Shown: piece after piece, positions 48,065 to 60,465 of the stretch
Numbering within the stretch: position 1 is the first letter of the stretch
Layout of the letters: each line of letters opens with the position of its first letter
NCBI GenBank assembly: GCA_030248065.1
Contig: JASAMV010003771.1
Coordinates: 1 to 64,000 of the forward strand
DNA: 64,000 bases
DNA from: Rhynchonema sp. JSB1_4
Taxonomy: Eukaryota > Nematoda > Chromadorea > Monhysterida > Xyalidae
Direction of reading: 5' to 3'
Notes under the pieces: generated by a model
What the model was told of the DNA's origin: nothing
Seen by the model: the letters and a program-made list of their open reading frames with translations, nothing else
Databases searched by the model: none
Translations under genes and position numbers: made by a program

Positions 48065-51000
48065 TCACAGCTTTGATTCGTCATCCGGTTTCGGTATGGT
48101 AATGTAGGGCTCGGCCAGGGGCCACAACGGCAGACGCTTTTTGAACATGCACGGGTCGTCGATTTTGCAGGCCTGGAAACTTGTATAGGCAATCCATCGG
48201 CTCATGGCACTTTATACGCACAGGGCGCATGCAGCAGCACACGCCATTTTTTAAACAAAATGTCCACTTTGGGCGAGTGTCATACCTAGATGGCCGCCTT
48301 TTAATTTATTCGGTTTTCATTTGCTGCTTGATATAACACTTCTATGCACTGTTGCAAAATTTGGAGATGTTTCAATTCATAACTGCAGAGAATAGAGGCA
48401 TTCATTTATGGCAGTAATGTAGCGTGCAGCCTGTGTGTGTTGAGTGCCATGAGCTGGCGGATTGCCTATACAAAATACATTTCTTGTGGACATCCCGCCA
48501 AAAAAACCAACAAAAAGTCACAAAAAAGTTATTTACAACCTTGGCGTCATCAACGGGCGTGTCCTCTTTGTTCCTCTTGCCCTCCAATTGGGTCGAGTAG
48601 ACGCGCACAGACATTTTACGTCGATCAGCACTATCGGCCGAGATGTATTTGTCGAAATACGACAATAATTGCGATTTCTCAAGTTTATCCAACGCTTTGA
48701 TTTCGATTTCACCTGAACATTGAACGAAATATAAAAGAATCTTGCATTTCTGAGATAACAAAATCGCTTACATCGATCAAAACAGTACTGTTGCGAGCTG
48801 ATTTCGCCCCAGAAACGTCCGGCCAACGCCGATAGCTGTTTGGGCCGCTCCTTGCGTTTCGCTTTCAGTGCTTCTTTGTGTCTGAAGTAAAAAATGAAAG
48901 CTCACACATCGGATTCGAAAATACAAACGCGGCGTCTGAGACTGATTGCTTGCCTATTGAATTCCTCCTGACTCATATCCTGAATGGTGTCCCTGATTTG
49001 CTGCAAGAACGCTTCGATCCTGGTCTCCACATGTCGCGGGTCACGGTCACCTTGCACGATCAGGCGGAATCCCTCAGTGCCGTGTGCACGACGAGCACCA
49101 GAGAATACGATGTAACCTGAATGAAAGCCAAGCGGTTGTGTGTGACACGCACACGGAGAAACCAGAATAGACAGTGATTGACGTCATCTTCAGTAAATAC
49201 GTGTTATCACGTCATCTCGTGTTTGTGCGTTCCTGCGAATAAAACTGACCGGTTGTCTACAGTCCAAAGTGAAAAAAACAACATTTGCACCCAATATGTG
49301 CAGTATATAAACTGAGTCAATTGAAGTTAACCCGATGTGGAACCAATACCATGTTTATGTGTAAACTTCGAACATTTTCAGTTTCAACTTCTGCATTTCG
49401 ACAATTTTTGGATTCGATCACTAAGCTGGGAAACGTAATTTGACCTGGGGTAGCTTATCTAGCGTGAAAATGCTCCATTGAGGTTCGACGAAAAAAAGCA
49501 CCAAATTAAAGAGAAACAACCGTATTCAATGAACGCATATAGGCAAACTACGCCAACACGAGCCCGATTTCGGAGGTGGTGAACTTGCAAAACGTAAAGA
49601 AAGAGAAATCATCATGCTCCATGTTGTATGCCACAACGTGTAACGTTTCCCAAATCAGCAGCCACGCATAATCTCCCCCTTTTTCCTGCCCCCAAACGGG
49701 GGTGGTGGTTTTACTTTATCACTTCATCAACAATTTGCAAACATTTCCGAACCGAGTTGTTCCTTGGTCCTCAACGTATCGAACGCCGGTTCAGCCATAA
49801 TCTGACACAACAGATCCAATCGGACATCGCCGATTGTCGCCTCCCCAATCTGCAACATCATCTCGATGGCACTGTTGGAATGTGTGTCGTTCTGACGCTC
49901 GTACACCATCGACTCGCCTGCAGTTATGCTGGTTGTTTATTTTGCTGTACGGCTGCTTAATGGTTGACGTGATTGTGACGCATGATTAACCGATCCAAAA
50001 TAATTTCAAAACTGCAACAAGATTTAAGTAACAGTAACGAACGTAGGATGAACGCGATGGTTTCGCCATGCACAGTTGTGAAAGTTTCGGCTTTTACAGC
50101 TTCACGCTTGAGGTCGTTTATTTTGTTTTTATTGTAAAAGCCAATATTTTAGAAGTCGCACGCGCTACAAGCTAGTCTATAAAAGTTGAACATAAGCAAA
50201 GCTTCGGAATACGTTGATTACAACATGTAGGCAAAAAACCTTTCCTCGAAGTTCTTCGAGACGAACACCAAAAATAAAGCGATGAATAACTCTGCCTACC
50301 AACCGACCAGCTTTCAATTGATGTTCCCTGTCCCTGTAGACCACCTGCGACTGTGGCAGGATGTGCACCTTCTTGCCTGGTCGTGCCTCAATGGTCAACG
50401 CCGACCAAACTGTATCGGCCAAGTCGATGGCAACCTGCGGTGCATCATAAGTCGATCAACAAGACATGCCGTTTTTATTCGCTGTTTATTTTTTCAAAAC
50501 AATTTTTTGTGGTTGTGCTTGGGGGATTTGTTCAGTGTCCCTTTGTATCATAGTCATTCACTCAAGAGTGAAACATCAAGGACAATCAAAAGACGAGAAT
50601 GATCAATGTGCTAAAAATATGACGTCGACTCACCTTTTCGGTGGCATTTCCATGCACCAACATTTCCAAATAGACATTTGAGAATAATTCAGGAACAAAT
50701 TCAATCAAATCATCAACAGTCAGATCTGAAATAAAATACAAATTTTATCATTCCTGTGCATTTTATGTTGTACTTCAAGAAAAAGCTTATCCAAGAACCA
50801 ACCTTGAGCGCTCTCCAACAGTTCATCTTTGGTCCAGACCCGTTGCGACAACAAACAACTGCCGTGGTACACTGCATGCGAATACGGCTGCTCTTGTTCA
50901 AAGTTGCGCAGCTGTCGCACGTACAGCTGAAAAATTGGAAAGTTACTCAAATAACGCCTGCATTTTTCTAACTGATTTATCCATGTTCTGACCTCTTTCA

Positions 51001-54000
51001 GTGCCTCAAATCGCTGAGGGTCCGGTTTGAAGGCTTTCCACTTTTCGATCAAACGTTGCGCGAAAACAGCCAGCTTGTCGTTGTAACCTTTCACTGAAAA
51101 AATCCAGCACGAATTTGAATCATTTCTTATCAGAAAATGAGCACCAAATTAACCTGTCATGCGCACACCATACTTTTCATTGCTGAACCCGGCGCTGAGA
51201 CCAGCCAGCGTCGCGTTGTACGTGTATTCGGTGAGTGAATCCTGGGTGATATCATTTCATTTTTAAATTATTCTCCTACGTTCAGTCCCAAAGAAACAAG
51301 TCGAGGAATAGCAACAAGAAATTCCTCTTATGCCAAATAATGAAAGCAAAACATGTTTCACGGGTTCTCATATTTTGGATTGCAGGGCCCTGATTTCTCC
51401 ACTGAATGAATGCAATTTGAGTCCAAAAATAACGTTTGTGATGCGACTAAAATGCACATAAACTACCAGTTTTACAGCGGACGCGCTAAGATGCACTGTT
51501 TAATGTGAGTATAATACGACCAGCCAACCTGCAAGCAATCAGCCAACAATGCAGCCAAGTTGGCTTTCACCGGATCAGCGTACACGACAGGCGTGGTAAT
51601 GTGAGCGTGTAGTACACATTTGGGCAGGTGGAACTCGTCGTCCTGATAAATCACGGCCGACATTGTACATTTTTATTGAATGATTTGTGTAAAACGAGAA
51701 CCCAGACAGAAAAACAGTTCTGTGCTTCCATCCAACCTGCTTGAACCAGACTCGCATTGCACGCGTGTTGCGTATGAGACGTGGCACACCGAATTTGCTG
51801 TAACAAATTTTTGAGACAGTCTTATTTGTTTTGTATACATATGAGTTCTCACCACCGGCGGAGCATCATCCGACATCGACATGATATTACACCAATTCAG
51901 GAACGAACGAACGACACCATGTATGGCATTCACTCAAAACACTTTCTTCAGCGAGACCACGACAATTGAGAACCTTCATGAGCGAAGCTACAACGTGATA
52001 AACGAATACACAGAAACTGTTTACCCGAGATCGTAAGTCTGCTCTTCTGCAGGCATCGCTTCGAAATTGGTTGGTATGAACTCGTTTGGTTCGGGTAGAC
52101 GGAACACATTCGAATGCGAGCTCTCAAATGCTTTCTTGCATCGAGACAGGAAACTCTGAGAAAATGTAAGATAATTATGTAGAACATGGCTATCAAAATG
52201 AAAATAAGATAAAAACGACAAAAAGTAGTCACTTTATCCAAATCTTTGATCGCATACTCAGTGCCATACCACTGTTCGTTCTTGTTGCCGACACGCTGTG
52301 CGAACGCCTGCGACAACACTGTGCACGAGAACTTGTCGGGCGTCAAATGATCCAGTACCTGAACAGAAATAAAGTTTTTATGCTTTCGAATAAGAAAACG
52401 TGGCGCTAGATCTCAAGACCGACCATATGAATCAATTCCGGCTTGTATTCGTCCATAATGAACGGGCCAACTCGGACCTCGTGCAGCGGATAATGGTGTA
52501 GAGCCGTTGACGCGGCTGTTGCCAGCGACAGCGGCTGCTCCTTATCCTAAAAACGGGATTTTAAACTTGTGCGGGTGACAAATTTTGGAAAAACCAATAT
52601 TTACAAAACTGCCGCAAAAAAACACGAAAATGAGCCGTTTTTTCAAAATTTATATCAAGTTCTCCCAAACTTCGAAACCGGCGTAAAAACGCCAAATCCT
52701 CAAGTGAGTAAAACAAAAATCAACCTTAAATCTGAATCCAATATTATTGATTTGTTCGCACTCTTTGAATATCCACTCCTGCACACCGATGCGTTTGATC
52801 ATTCCCAAGTACTCAAACACGAGCAAGATTATGTCATCAACGTGCTGGATGCCTTCTGTAATTATGTATTTTTCTTTTTTCCCGTGTTAATGCGTTTATA
52901 ATTGATCCAAAAATAAAATTCGACCTTCACTCAAGTCCAAATCGACACTAAAGAACCCGAAACCCTTGGCACATGGTCTCGGCCCGGCACTGAGTCCGTT
53001 TGTCCAGCCTCGACGCTTCAGTTCGGATAAAAGCGATCCTTCACCTTCGTGACCGAGCAGATGAGCTGAAAATTTAGTGCATTTTCTTTTTAATTTACAT
53101 TTGAATAAAAACGAAGAGAAAAAGAGCACAATACTCACCAATGTAATTACCGGGTTGAGTGCGGTAATGTTCATCAAGGTCGGGAATCGGGAACGAGATG
53201 TGCAGACTGCGCAGATCTTTGACTGGCACGACCTTTCAAAATAAATCCACTAAGAAATAAAGCAAGACAATGAAGAGAGGAAGCCAGTCGAACCTCAACA
53301 CGCTTTCCGATCTGTTTCGGCCCATATGGTGATTCATTCCACTGCTTTTGAGGCACGTTTTTATTCTCCACCCTGGCGAACAGCGGCAGTACCAGAGACT
53401 GTTCCATTTCATCAAGGCTTTGTTTGCCGACAATACAAAGTGCCATACTGAAGAAACAAAATTTAGTTCCATTTCCATTTAGTTCTTTGTGCAAGCTAAA
53501 ACACAAAAAAGAGAACAAACAGATTTGATGAGTACCACTTCTTGTGGAACTCCAGCAGCGCGGCACGCGTGTCGATATTCTTCGTTTTTGGTATGTCCAT
53601 CAGAGTTTGTCGGTTACCCGTTCCAAACTTGGAGTAGTCGTGCTCGGCGTCGGACAGTGACCTGCATGATTGGAAATACTGTTAACTTTTGCTGTTCTTG
53701 AGTTCCTGCGCGATTTTGGCTGAACATCGTCAAATGATTCTAGCGGTCAGTCCAGAAATGCTACAGATTCTACAGCACATAAAATTGTCTCTAAACATTT
53801 GCAGTTCAAGCCGACATCAAATTTTGTGATCGACAAAAATTGGTGATCGAAAACGATGCAAAGCAACTTCTAATCGTGTTACAGCAAGCAACCCAACCCA
53901 CCGTTCCAACTGTATGCATCTCCACGAGTCGTGTTTCAAATTGTTGGAGTTCTCTGAATCCACAGCGTTCACTTCGCGATCGGTCGCAGACGCAGTGAAC

Positions 54001-57000
54001 AATGGCCGATGGAAGAATTGAGCGAAACGGTCGATGGCACCCTGATAATTCAGGCAAGTGATAGCACTCGGAATTAACGCTAGATCCACGGACCAGTTTG
54101 GAAATTGTCACGGATTGTGAAACATGACCTGCCTGGCCCGGTATCAAGCCTAGTGATCGGAGCCGTTTTTTCACCTTGGTTTGGGCAGATTTTCTGTCGA
54201 TTAGGGTTAGAGAGATGTCGGGTGTCGGGTGCCAAAAAAGTGTAGGTGTCGGGTACCTCTAGATGTCGGGTGTCGGGTTTTTTTGGACCCGACACCCGAC
54301 ACTTAGGGTTCAAAACATAAGTTTTGATGAGAGAAGAATTTTGAGAGTAAATTTTCTTCGAACCAAATGTTTCCGAAGACGCAGAATGTGACATTTTGGT
54401 GTTTATTTCGTGTGAAAATACTTGAATTCAGTAATTTGAGCCAAAAAATTGCACTAACGATGCAAATGAGCAAAAATTTGCCTGTTTTTGGTGTCGGGTT
54501 TTTTTTCAAAAACTAGATGTCGGGTGTCGGTTTTTTTGCAACTGTCGGGTGTCGGTTTTTTTCTCAGATGTCGGGTGTCGGGTACTTCCAGATGTCGGGT
54601 GTCGGCTACCCCCCCCCCCCCCCCGACCTCTAGCCCTGCTGTCGATTAGACATGCCACCAACATCGACCAGCTTCACGTGTCAAGCATACCTCCAGAGTA
54701 GACAAAGCCCAAACCCAACCCACATTCAAATGTTCAGGCGCACAATCAAAGTGATAATTTGTGTGATCAGTGCTGGTGTAGGCATTCGAATGTCCGCCGT
54801 GTTCCGTCACAAACTTGAAATACTCATTTTCGGACGGATACTTTTCGGTGCCCAAGAACAGCATGTGCTCACAGAAATGCGCCAAACCCGGCAGCTCGCG
54901 TGGGTCCATTAGGTGACCTTGAAACAAACAAAACATGCCAGAAAGTCATGGAAACGCGAATAATCTTTAGTTTTGAACAAATGTTTTAATATCATGTCTT
55001 GGTCACCTGCCTGAATCTGAAAGTACAATGCCACATGTTGTTCAACATCTTTCACAGAAAATGTTTCGCTGACTTTGTGACACGCATCTCAAAATGACGT
55101 GGTGGCATTAATATACAACCGCTTACAGCGCGAGCGAGCGATTATGCAACAAATTTGGCTTGATAATAAAGGGAAAGGACTGCAAATGGGAATTACAGAA
55201 CAAATGGGCTGGCTGTCATCAGAGACTTGCTGTTGATTTCCGCCATCCTGCCTGCTGATCAGACAATCAAAAATGCATGCTTGCTTTTTATCTCGTCTTC
55301 GCGCCGACATTCAGACGTGGCATTTTGTAGATTTTAGACTCATTATTATTTTTTGTGTTTTGAATTCGCGACATGGCTTGCTTAGGGTTTCAATTCAAAT
55401 TTACTTGTCTCTTTATTCCGAATCGATTTGGATGCCTTCAGAGCTCATCCACAAATTGAACAAGTAAATCGCACACCGAATCAATCACAAAAATGCAACA
55501 GATCGAACAGCCCGACCCGAAGCGTATTCAGCGCTTGGAGGAGAAAAAGAAAGAGGCTCAAGCTCGAATCGGCAAGCCGGAAGAGGCAAGCATGCGAGAA
55601 CATTCACATTTTCCATACCTATTCTTTTCAAGTTTCCTTCTCCTATCCAGCGACTGAAAACCGCCAAAAAGGAATTGGATTTGATCGACAAGGCGATCAA
55701 CTGCGAGAAAGAAGGCCAGGCGAACATCGCAACGGCCGTCGACAAGACGAAGAAATCTAAAGAGCTCGAAGAGCAGGCCGATGCCCTGGCGCCACCAGGT
55801 TGGCAAAATTGGAGACCATTTACACGATAATTACTGAGTATGTCCCGGTGCGCCGGTCAAGCACAAAAGCATAAACGTCCAGATGTGCAACGCAAACGCT
55901 CGGAGGATTCGAGATTGACGATGAGCAAATCGGAGCACGCCAACGCCAGTGCGGTCAGTGGACGCTCGAAGTCCTAGTCACAATCTGCTGAAGGAAAAAC
56001 CAATATCAACCTGCGATTCGAAGCACATACAAGTTGTCAGTTTTCTCAATTTCCAGCTGGAACAACAAATCGATCCGGAGCGTCTGCCGCGACTGGCCGA
56101 AAAACGCAAGGAAACGATGACTCGACTCGCCAAGCACGAAGAGGTCGGTCATGAGCAACTCGTCGAAAATTCTGTCGAAAAAAACGCCAAATTTCAACCC
56201 CACCTATCAAACAGGACTTGAAGAACGCGAAAAGGGAGGTTGAGTTGTTGGACAAAGCGATCGCAGCGCACAAGGAGGCGATTGCGTCGTACGCGAAAGC
56301 CGTGGAGAACATGTTGAAATCAACGACGTATGAAAGCGAGGCCGATGCCCTGACGCCAGGAGGTTTGCACACATTTGAACGTGAACGTTTTTTAATTGAA
56401 AAACAATGGGAGGAACTTAGGCCGAATTTTTCTCATAGTTTTAGGTGTGCAACGCAAACGCTCTCGATCGAAGGAATCAAAAACGAACGTGAACAAATCA
56501 GAAAATCGCGACGCTGCTGTAAGTTGGACAAAGTTACAACAGTTCGGTCTTGCTTCATCAAGTGCAATCATTTTTCATTCAAAAACCTTTGTGTATTCCA
56601 GGAGGCATTGGCCAGTGGACGCTGATTACCAAGCGACGCAAAACTAGAATTACTGTTTCTCCTAAACGTTTGATTCTTTTTATTGGAGTGTAAAGCTATT
56701 GCGTTTGTGGATCGCTGTTTTTAATCGTTTACGAAATGAAATTCAAAGCACGATGCGTAAATGTAAAAAAATTATTTGTTTGAACGGAACAACCTTCCTT
56801 GACAGAAAGCACATTGGTATGCCTACCCATTTTTACCGCTGTTGTTCTGGTGCTTGCATTTGTATTGATTTTTAGAAAGATTTTTGGAATTTGGATGAAC
56901 AAAGCGCGGCCCAGCTGTGCCAAACCAGAGAAATTATTTTTACAATTATTTAGGTCAAATACGTGTGAATGCTGGTCTTTTACGATATGCTGTTGGTAAA

Positions 57001-57568
57001 AAGAATTCTGAATTTCGGTCTTGGTTTATTTATAAACCTTCCTTGATGTTTTGCACTGCAATGCGGTTGAGTTGTTTTTGGTGTGACAGAAATACGATTT
57101 GTGATCCGCCACTAACTGAATTGAATTGAAAGAAAGGCATAAAATTCTATATTTGTCGCGAATTGTTATGAAATTTCACAGCACGTTACTTTCATAATTC
57201 CAACTTGGATCCATCAAACCAACCAGCATTGACATCGAGGGCAGCGGCGGCCTTATCAGTCTGTGGGTCGCTAACAAGCAGCACCCGTAGTCCGTTCGAT
57301 AGCTGAAGACATCGATACTCGCGATGGTCTTCGGACGATTTGACCACGTTGTCGATGCGATTCAGCACTTGCATGCCTGAATTGACAAGGAGAAAACTTA
57401 GATTTCAGGAATTTTTTTGGCAAAACATGGCAGGCAAAAACACAAAATGATAAGAAATACAAACCTAAATTATTTCCAGTTGTGTGCTCAGTTGTGGCGG
57501 CGACCGTTGCGGTCGCTGGATTGGTCGATGCGCTACTGTTGCTTGTGTGCACGAAACGACGAGGAAAT
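48065..57568 (-). CDS. IDE: Insulin-degrading enzyme, M16A zinc metalloprotease (5' end unresolved)
   Basis: Cleaves insulin, amyloid-beta and other short peptides in cytosol and mitochondria. Twenty-four exons with consistent phase: 57568-57465, 57376-57224, 54917-54724, 54041-53902, 53661-53521, 53447-53294, 53232-53139, 53065-52925, 52855-52725, 52546-52424, 52358-52233, 52155-52025, 51797-51737, 51642-51529, 51241-51154, 51093-50993, 50926-50803, 50725-50634, 50434-50308, 49917-49753, 49116-48954, 48881-48772, 48712-48540, 48172-48065; about 1,019 codons, equal to human IDE. The inverted zinc motif HFCEH is at 54879-54865; the distal Glu lies in NAVDSE (exon 54041-53902). [23 protein letters not shown] and the C-terminal KKRLPLWPL block are clear. 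The first exon found starts inside a codon with FPRRF, so an upstream exon with the start codon is missing from my model. The intron at 48953-48882 begins with GC. The largest intron (54918-57223) contains a second gene. Confidence 0.92.
54202..54638. mobile_element. Family K hAT-like element in an IDE intron
   Basis: Ends TAGGGTTAGAG / CTCTAGCCCTG (expected outer bases CA changed on the left), 437 bp, perfect 8-bp duplication CTGTCGAT (54194-54201 and 54639-54646). Subterminal repeats of GATGTCGGGTGTCGGGT in both orientations. Confidence 0.9.
55493..56625 (+). CDS. Nested gene: charged helical protein of two tandem units, inside an IDE intron
   Basis: I do not recognise the family. It lies antisense inside the largest IDE intron. 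Seven exons fit: 55493-55585, 55651-55798, 55883-55953, 56057-56143, 56215-56362, 56445-56518, 56602-56625, 214 aa. Two units of about 105 residues share the same exon pattern (93/148/71 nt against 87/148/74 nt) and the same sequence plan: P(K/E)R(I/L) with RLxEKxKE, then KxAKxExxLxDKAI, then EADAL-P-G, then VQRKRS. The first part of each unit is strongly charged and likely coiled-coil; the end is a basic Ser-rich patch. The first intron starts GCAAGC, while its partner in unit 2 starts GTCGGT. Reading through the third donor gives a stop at 55975-55977 and a 112-aa single-unit product ending SGRSKS, close to the real end ASGR, so two isoforms or an ancestral end are possible. Confidence 0.6.
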
Positions 57569-57669
57569 CTGGAAATAAGTCAAGAGAAAAATTGCAAAAT
57601 GGGAAATTTCAACCCACCCAATTCTTAAACGGCTCGGCTCGGCCAGATAGATCGAAACCGAATATACTA

Positions 57670-58010
57670 ACTTTTTCTATGGCCGGTAACGGTGGAGTGG
57701 AGAATTGAGCGAAAAGTTGAGCGCAAGGTGTGCAACGTCTTACCGCTACCGTATCCATTCCACTGAACTTTCCACTGCACTTTCGGCTCAACTCTCCACT
57801 CCACCCCTTCGTGAATACCACCCCGTTTCGGGTTTTGAAAAAAACGTGCTTCGTGTCTTGAAAAAAGGAAACACAAAAAATGATATTCGTGTTTCGGGTT
57901 TTGAAAAAAAACGAAACACACAGAATAATGTTCGAAAATGTTTTGGCTGACAATATGATTGTCGGCGCAACTATTGGTAGCATAACCGAAACATTTTCGA
58001 ACATCATGCT
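57670..58010. repeat. Inverted repeats upstream of the IDE exons
   Basis: Two fold-back pairs: GGTGGAGTGGAGAATTGAGC against CTCAACTCTCCACTCCACC (57690-57805), and GTTCGAAAATGTTT against AAACATTTTCGAAC (57930-58003). Tandem TTTCGGGTTTTGAAAAAA lies between them. The missing first IDE exon should be in or beyond this region. Confidence 0.55.
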
Positions 58011-60135
58011 TCGTGCTTTTTTTAAAACCTAGGAATGAACGAAGCGCTGGTGTACCTGAACTGCAATCTGACTCAGGCAACACAAAAATATACAACACAG
58101 TTGATAAACAGCTAACATGACGAAATATAAAATGAAACAGACTTCGCTATACCCAGACTTTGGGACCTTTTTAGTGAAGTGCGGACAGATGACGAATAAG
58201 GGACTTAACAGGCAGACTTGATAGACTCCAGCTATACCAGTGCTACTGAGTAATCATAGTATTTTTGCCCAAATGCTATTCTTCTCGCCGACAACCGAGC
58301 ATTGCTCCTCGTAAAGTCTGCTGCGTTACAAAGTCTTTCGAAAGCCCTGCTCAAATCCGCTGTGCGATACACAACGATTTTCAGGCGGTGAATCAGTCAC
58401 TCGTCTTCTGGTTAACCTCATCTTCTTTCTGGCATGGTAAAATTAGGCAGGATATTTTTATTATGATTGCCATCAATCTTCACCACACGTGAAAATCACA
58501 AAATTTCCAGATATACTTTTGCTACCTTGTAACTGGCAGAAAACTCGTTTTTTATAATGCGTGAAAAACTCGAGAAAAACCAATAAAGAACCGCAGCGTA
58601 CAAGGATAGGGGAAGCCTAAATACAAGGAATCTTTGAGACATAGTAATGTTAGCACAGGTACTACAGTGGTGCGTTTATAATTGCAATTTTTCCGGAAAA
58701 ATACATTCACTGAAAAAAAGGTTTTTTTTCCGAAAAAAACGTTTTTTTCGATATTTTTTAGGCCAAAAGTTGGTCGCCTGTTCAAATGGGGAACATATGG
58801 ACAAAGTGTGGCCTAACACTGCTTCGTGAGGAAAGGCAGGCAAGCACTAGATGAAATTGACTTTTCAAAAAATGGAACAAGCGCTGGATAAAAATGACTT
58901 TTGGATTTGGCCCCTCCCTTGGCCAAAAGCTGGATCCGTCACTGAAGAACATGCTGGACAAGTCAACCGGAACACAAAATGGTTTTGCACGATTTGAGAA
59001 GCTGACCTCGCTACTTGCGAGGTCAATTTCTCCGCGACTCTCCAAGTTGTTTTGGAAAATTTGGAAATTTTTCCGAAAATTTCCGATACTGTATTTTTCC
59101 AGCACCCGGAAAAATATCGGTTGGTTATTTTGGCCTCCGAAAAAAACGTTTTTTTTCGTTTTTTTCTGGAAAAAACGGTTTTTTCCACCTACAACTATAG
59201 TGTCTATGGGTGTATTGTGGTGACTAAAATTTTTGAAACAAGCCCCATTGACACCGTCCGCGCTTGAACTTCTGAAGAAAATTTTTCCCAACCTCTGTCA
59301 GGAAGTGGAAAATTTCGCGAAAAAAGACCTACGCATGCTCCCTGGATGCTGTGGCTTTTTTCAGTTTTTTACGTCCCAGATGGACTCGGTTTTCGTGAAA
59401 AGAAATGGTTTTTTCCATGCGCCAGTACACAGCTTAGCTTGCACTTGTTCTGTCTGCAGGACATTCCGGGAGTAACACCCTGATGGTGCAGTTGCACTTG
59501 AAAAAATGAAATGTAAACCCCGCTTGCTGCCGTGGCGGTGGGTGAGTGACTAAAACTGTGCAAACACAAAGGCAGAAAACGAACATTGAAAAGGACAGGA
59601 GTGACAGAAACGATAAAAACAAGCAAAGTAAGAATCACCGCAGCAACACAGACAAACAACAGTGCAATGTAACGCAATAAATAAAATAAAATGATAGAAC
59701 AAACCAGAGCAGCAGGGTACAAAATCGGAAACAGAGAAAAGATGACTAACATGGACGTTTTGCCACCACCGCCAAGACTCCAGAATTGTGGACGATAGAG
59801 TGCGGTCACAGAAACGTTGTGACGAGTGAATGTGATATGTGTCGGTTTGGCTGCGCTGAACAAGTTCCATAGACAGAAACGCAAAGCGCGACCCATGCGT
59901 TGCGTTTGCTTGACGAACTTCACCAGACGACAACCACTCCGTGTCCGTGAAGTAATTTGTGATTGGTAGATCAGGGACACAGTTGAAGTGGAACGACGAC
60001 GACGGCCTCAGAGCTCGAACGAATTTACGATTTTTTTACCCAAACGCAGGCACTTTCGCACGTAAATTTTTGCTTGGTTCTTCAGCGAATGCCTGCTGTA
60101 AAAATGCAAAAAGAGTCCTTCAGTACAGCCCAGGG
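58011..60135. other. No supported gene
   Basis: Contains A/T-rich repeats with GAAAAAAACG-TTTTTTTC hairpins (58700-58760, 59140-59185) and one doubtful open frame (59369-59980). Confidence 0.4.
59369..59980 (-). other. Open frame with hydrophobic stretch, coding status doubtful
   Basis: A 203-codon open frame without a good ATG at its start (an internal Met lies in RMGRALRF). It contains two adjacent hydrophobic runs that could be membrane spans. I recognise no family, and the hydrophobic part overlaps A/T-rich low-complexity DNA, so it may be chance. Confidence 0.15.
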
Positions 60136-60240
60136 CAGTGTAGTTCCTGGGGGAGGGGGTCCCCCCAAAGGTACACTAACCGCCGCGACCAAGGTACACT
60201 AACCGCCGTGCCAGCAGTGATGTGGTTGGGGGGGGGGGGT
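60136..60240. repeat. Truncated family A left end joined to another G-rich end
   Basis: CAGTGTAGTTCCTGGGGG and two GGTACACTAACCGCCG motifs, then CAGTGATGTGGTTGGG with a G run. No right ends follow. Confidence 0.6.
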
Positions 60241-60465
60241 ATTACCCCCAACTGTTAGGTAGCTTTCTTGCTCCGAAACCCATACCCCCCAAACTGGCTA
60301 GCTGGCTTTCTTGCTCCGGTCACCAAGTAAGAAAAGTGTTGATTTTAGTGCCAAAATGACTATTTTATGGGCCAAAATGGTCAAATTCGTTCAAATTTTC
60401 TCACACGTGCACAAACAGGCATTTACATTACAGCAGCATAAGAGTTCGAACACTTTTGGCCGCCA

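Noticed and set aside
55883..55977. Treating the two halves of the nested gene as two separate genes
   Set aside because: The second half has no start codon and begins at a clear acceptor; the third exon has an in-phase donor (GTCAGT) that joins it. A short single-unit isoform remains possible.
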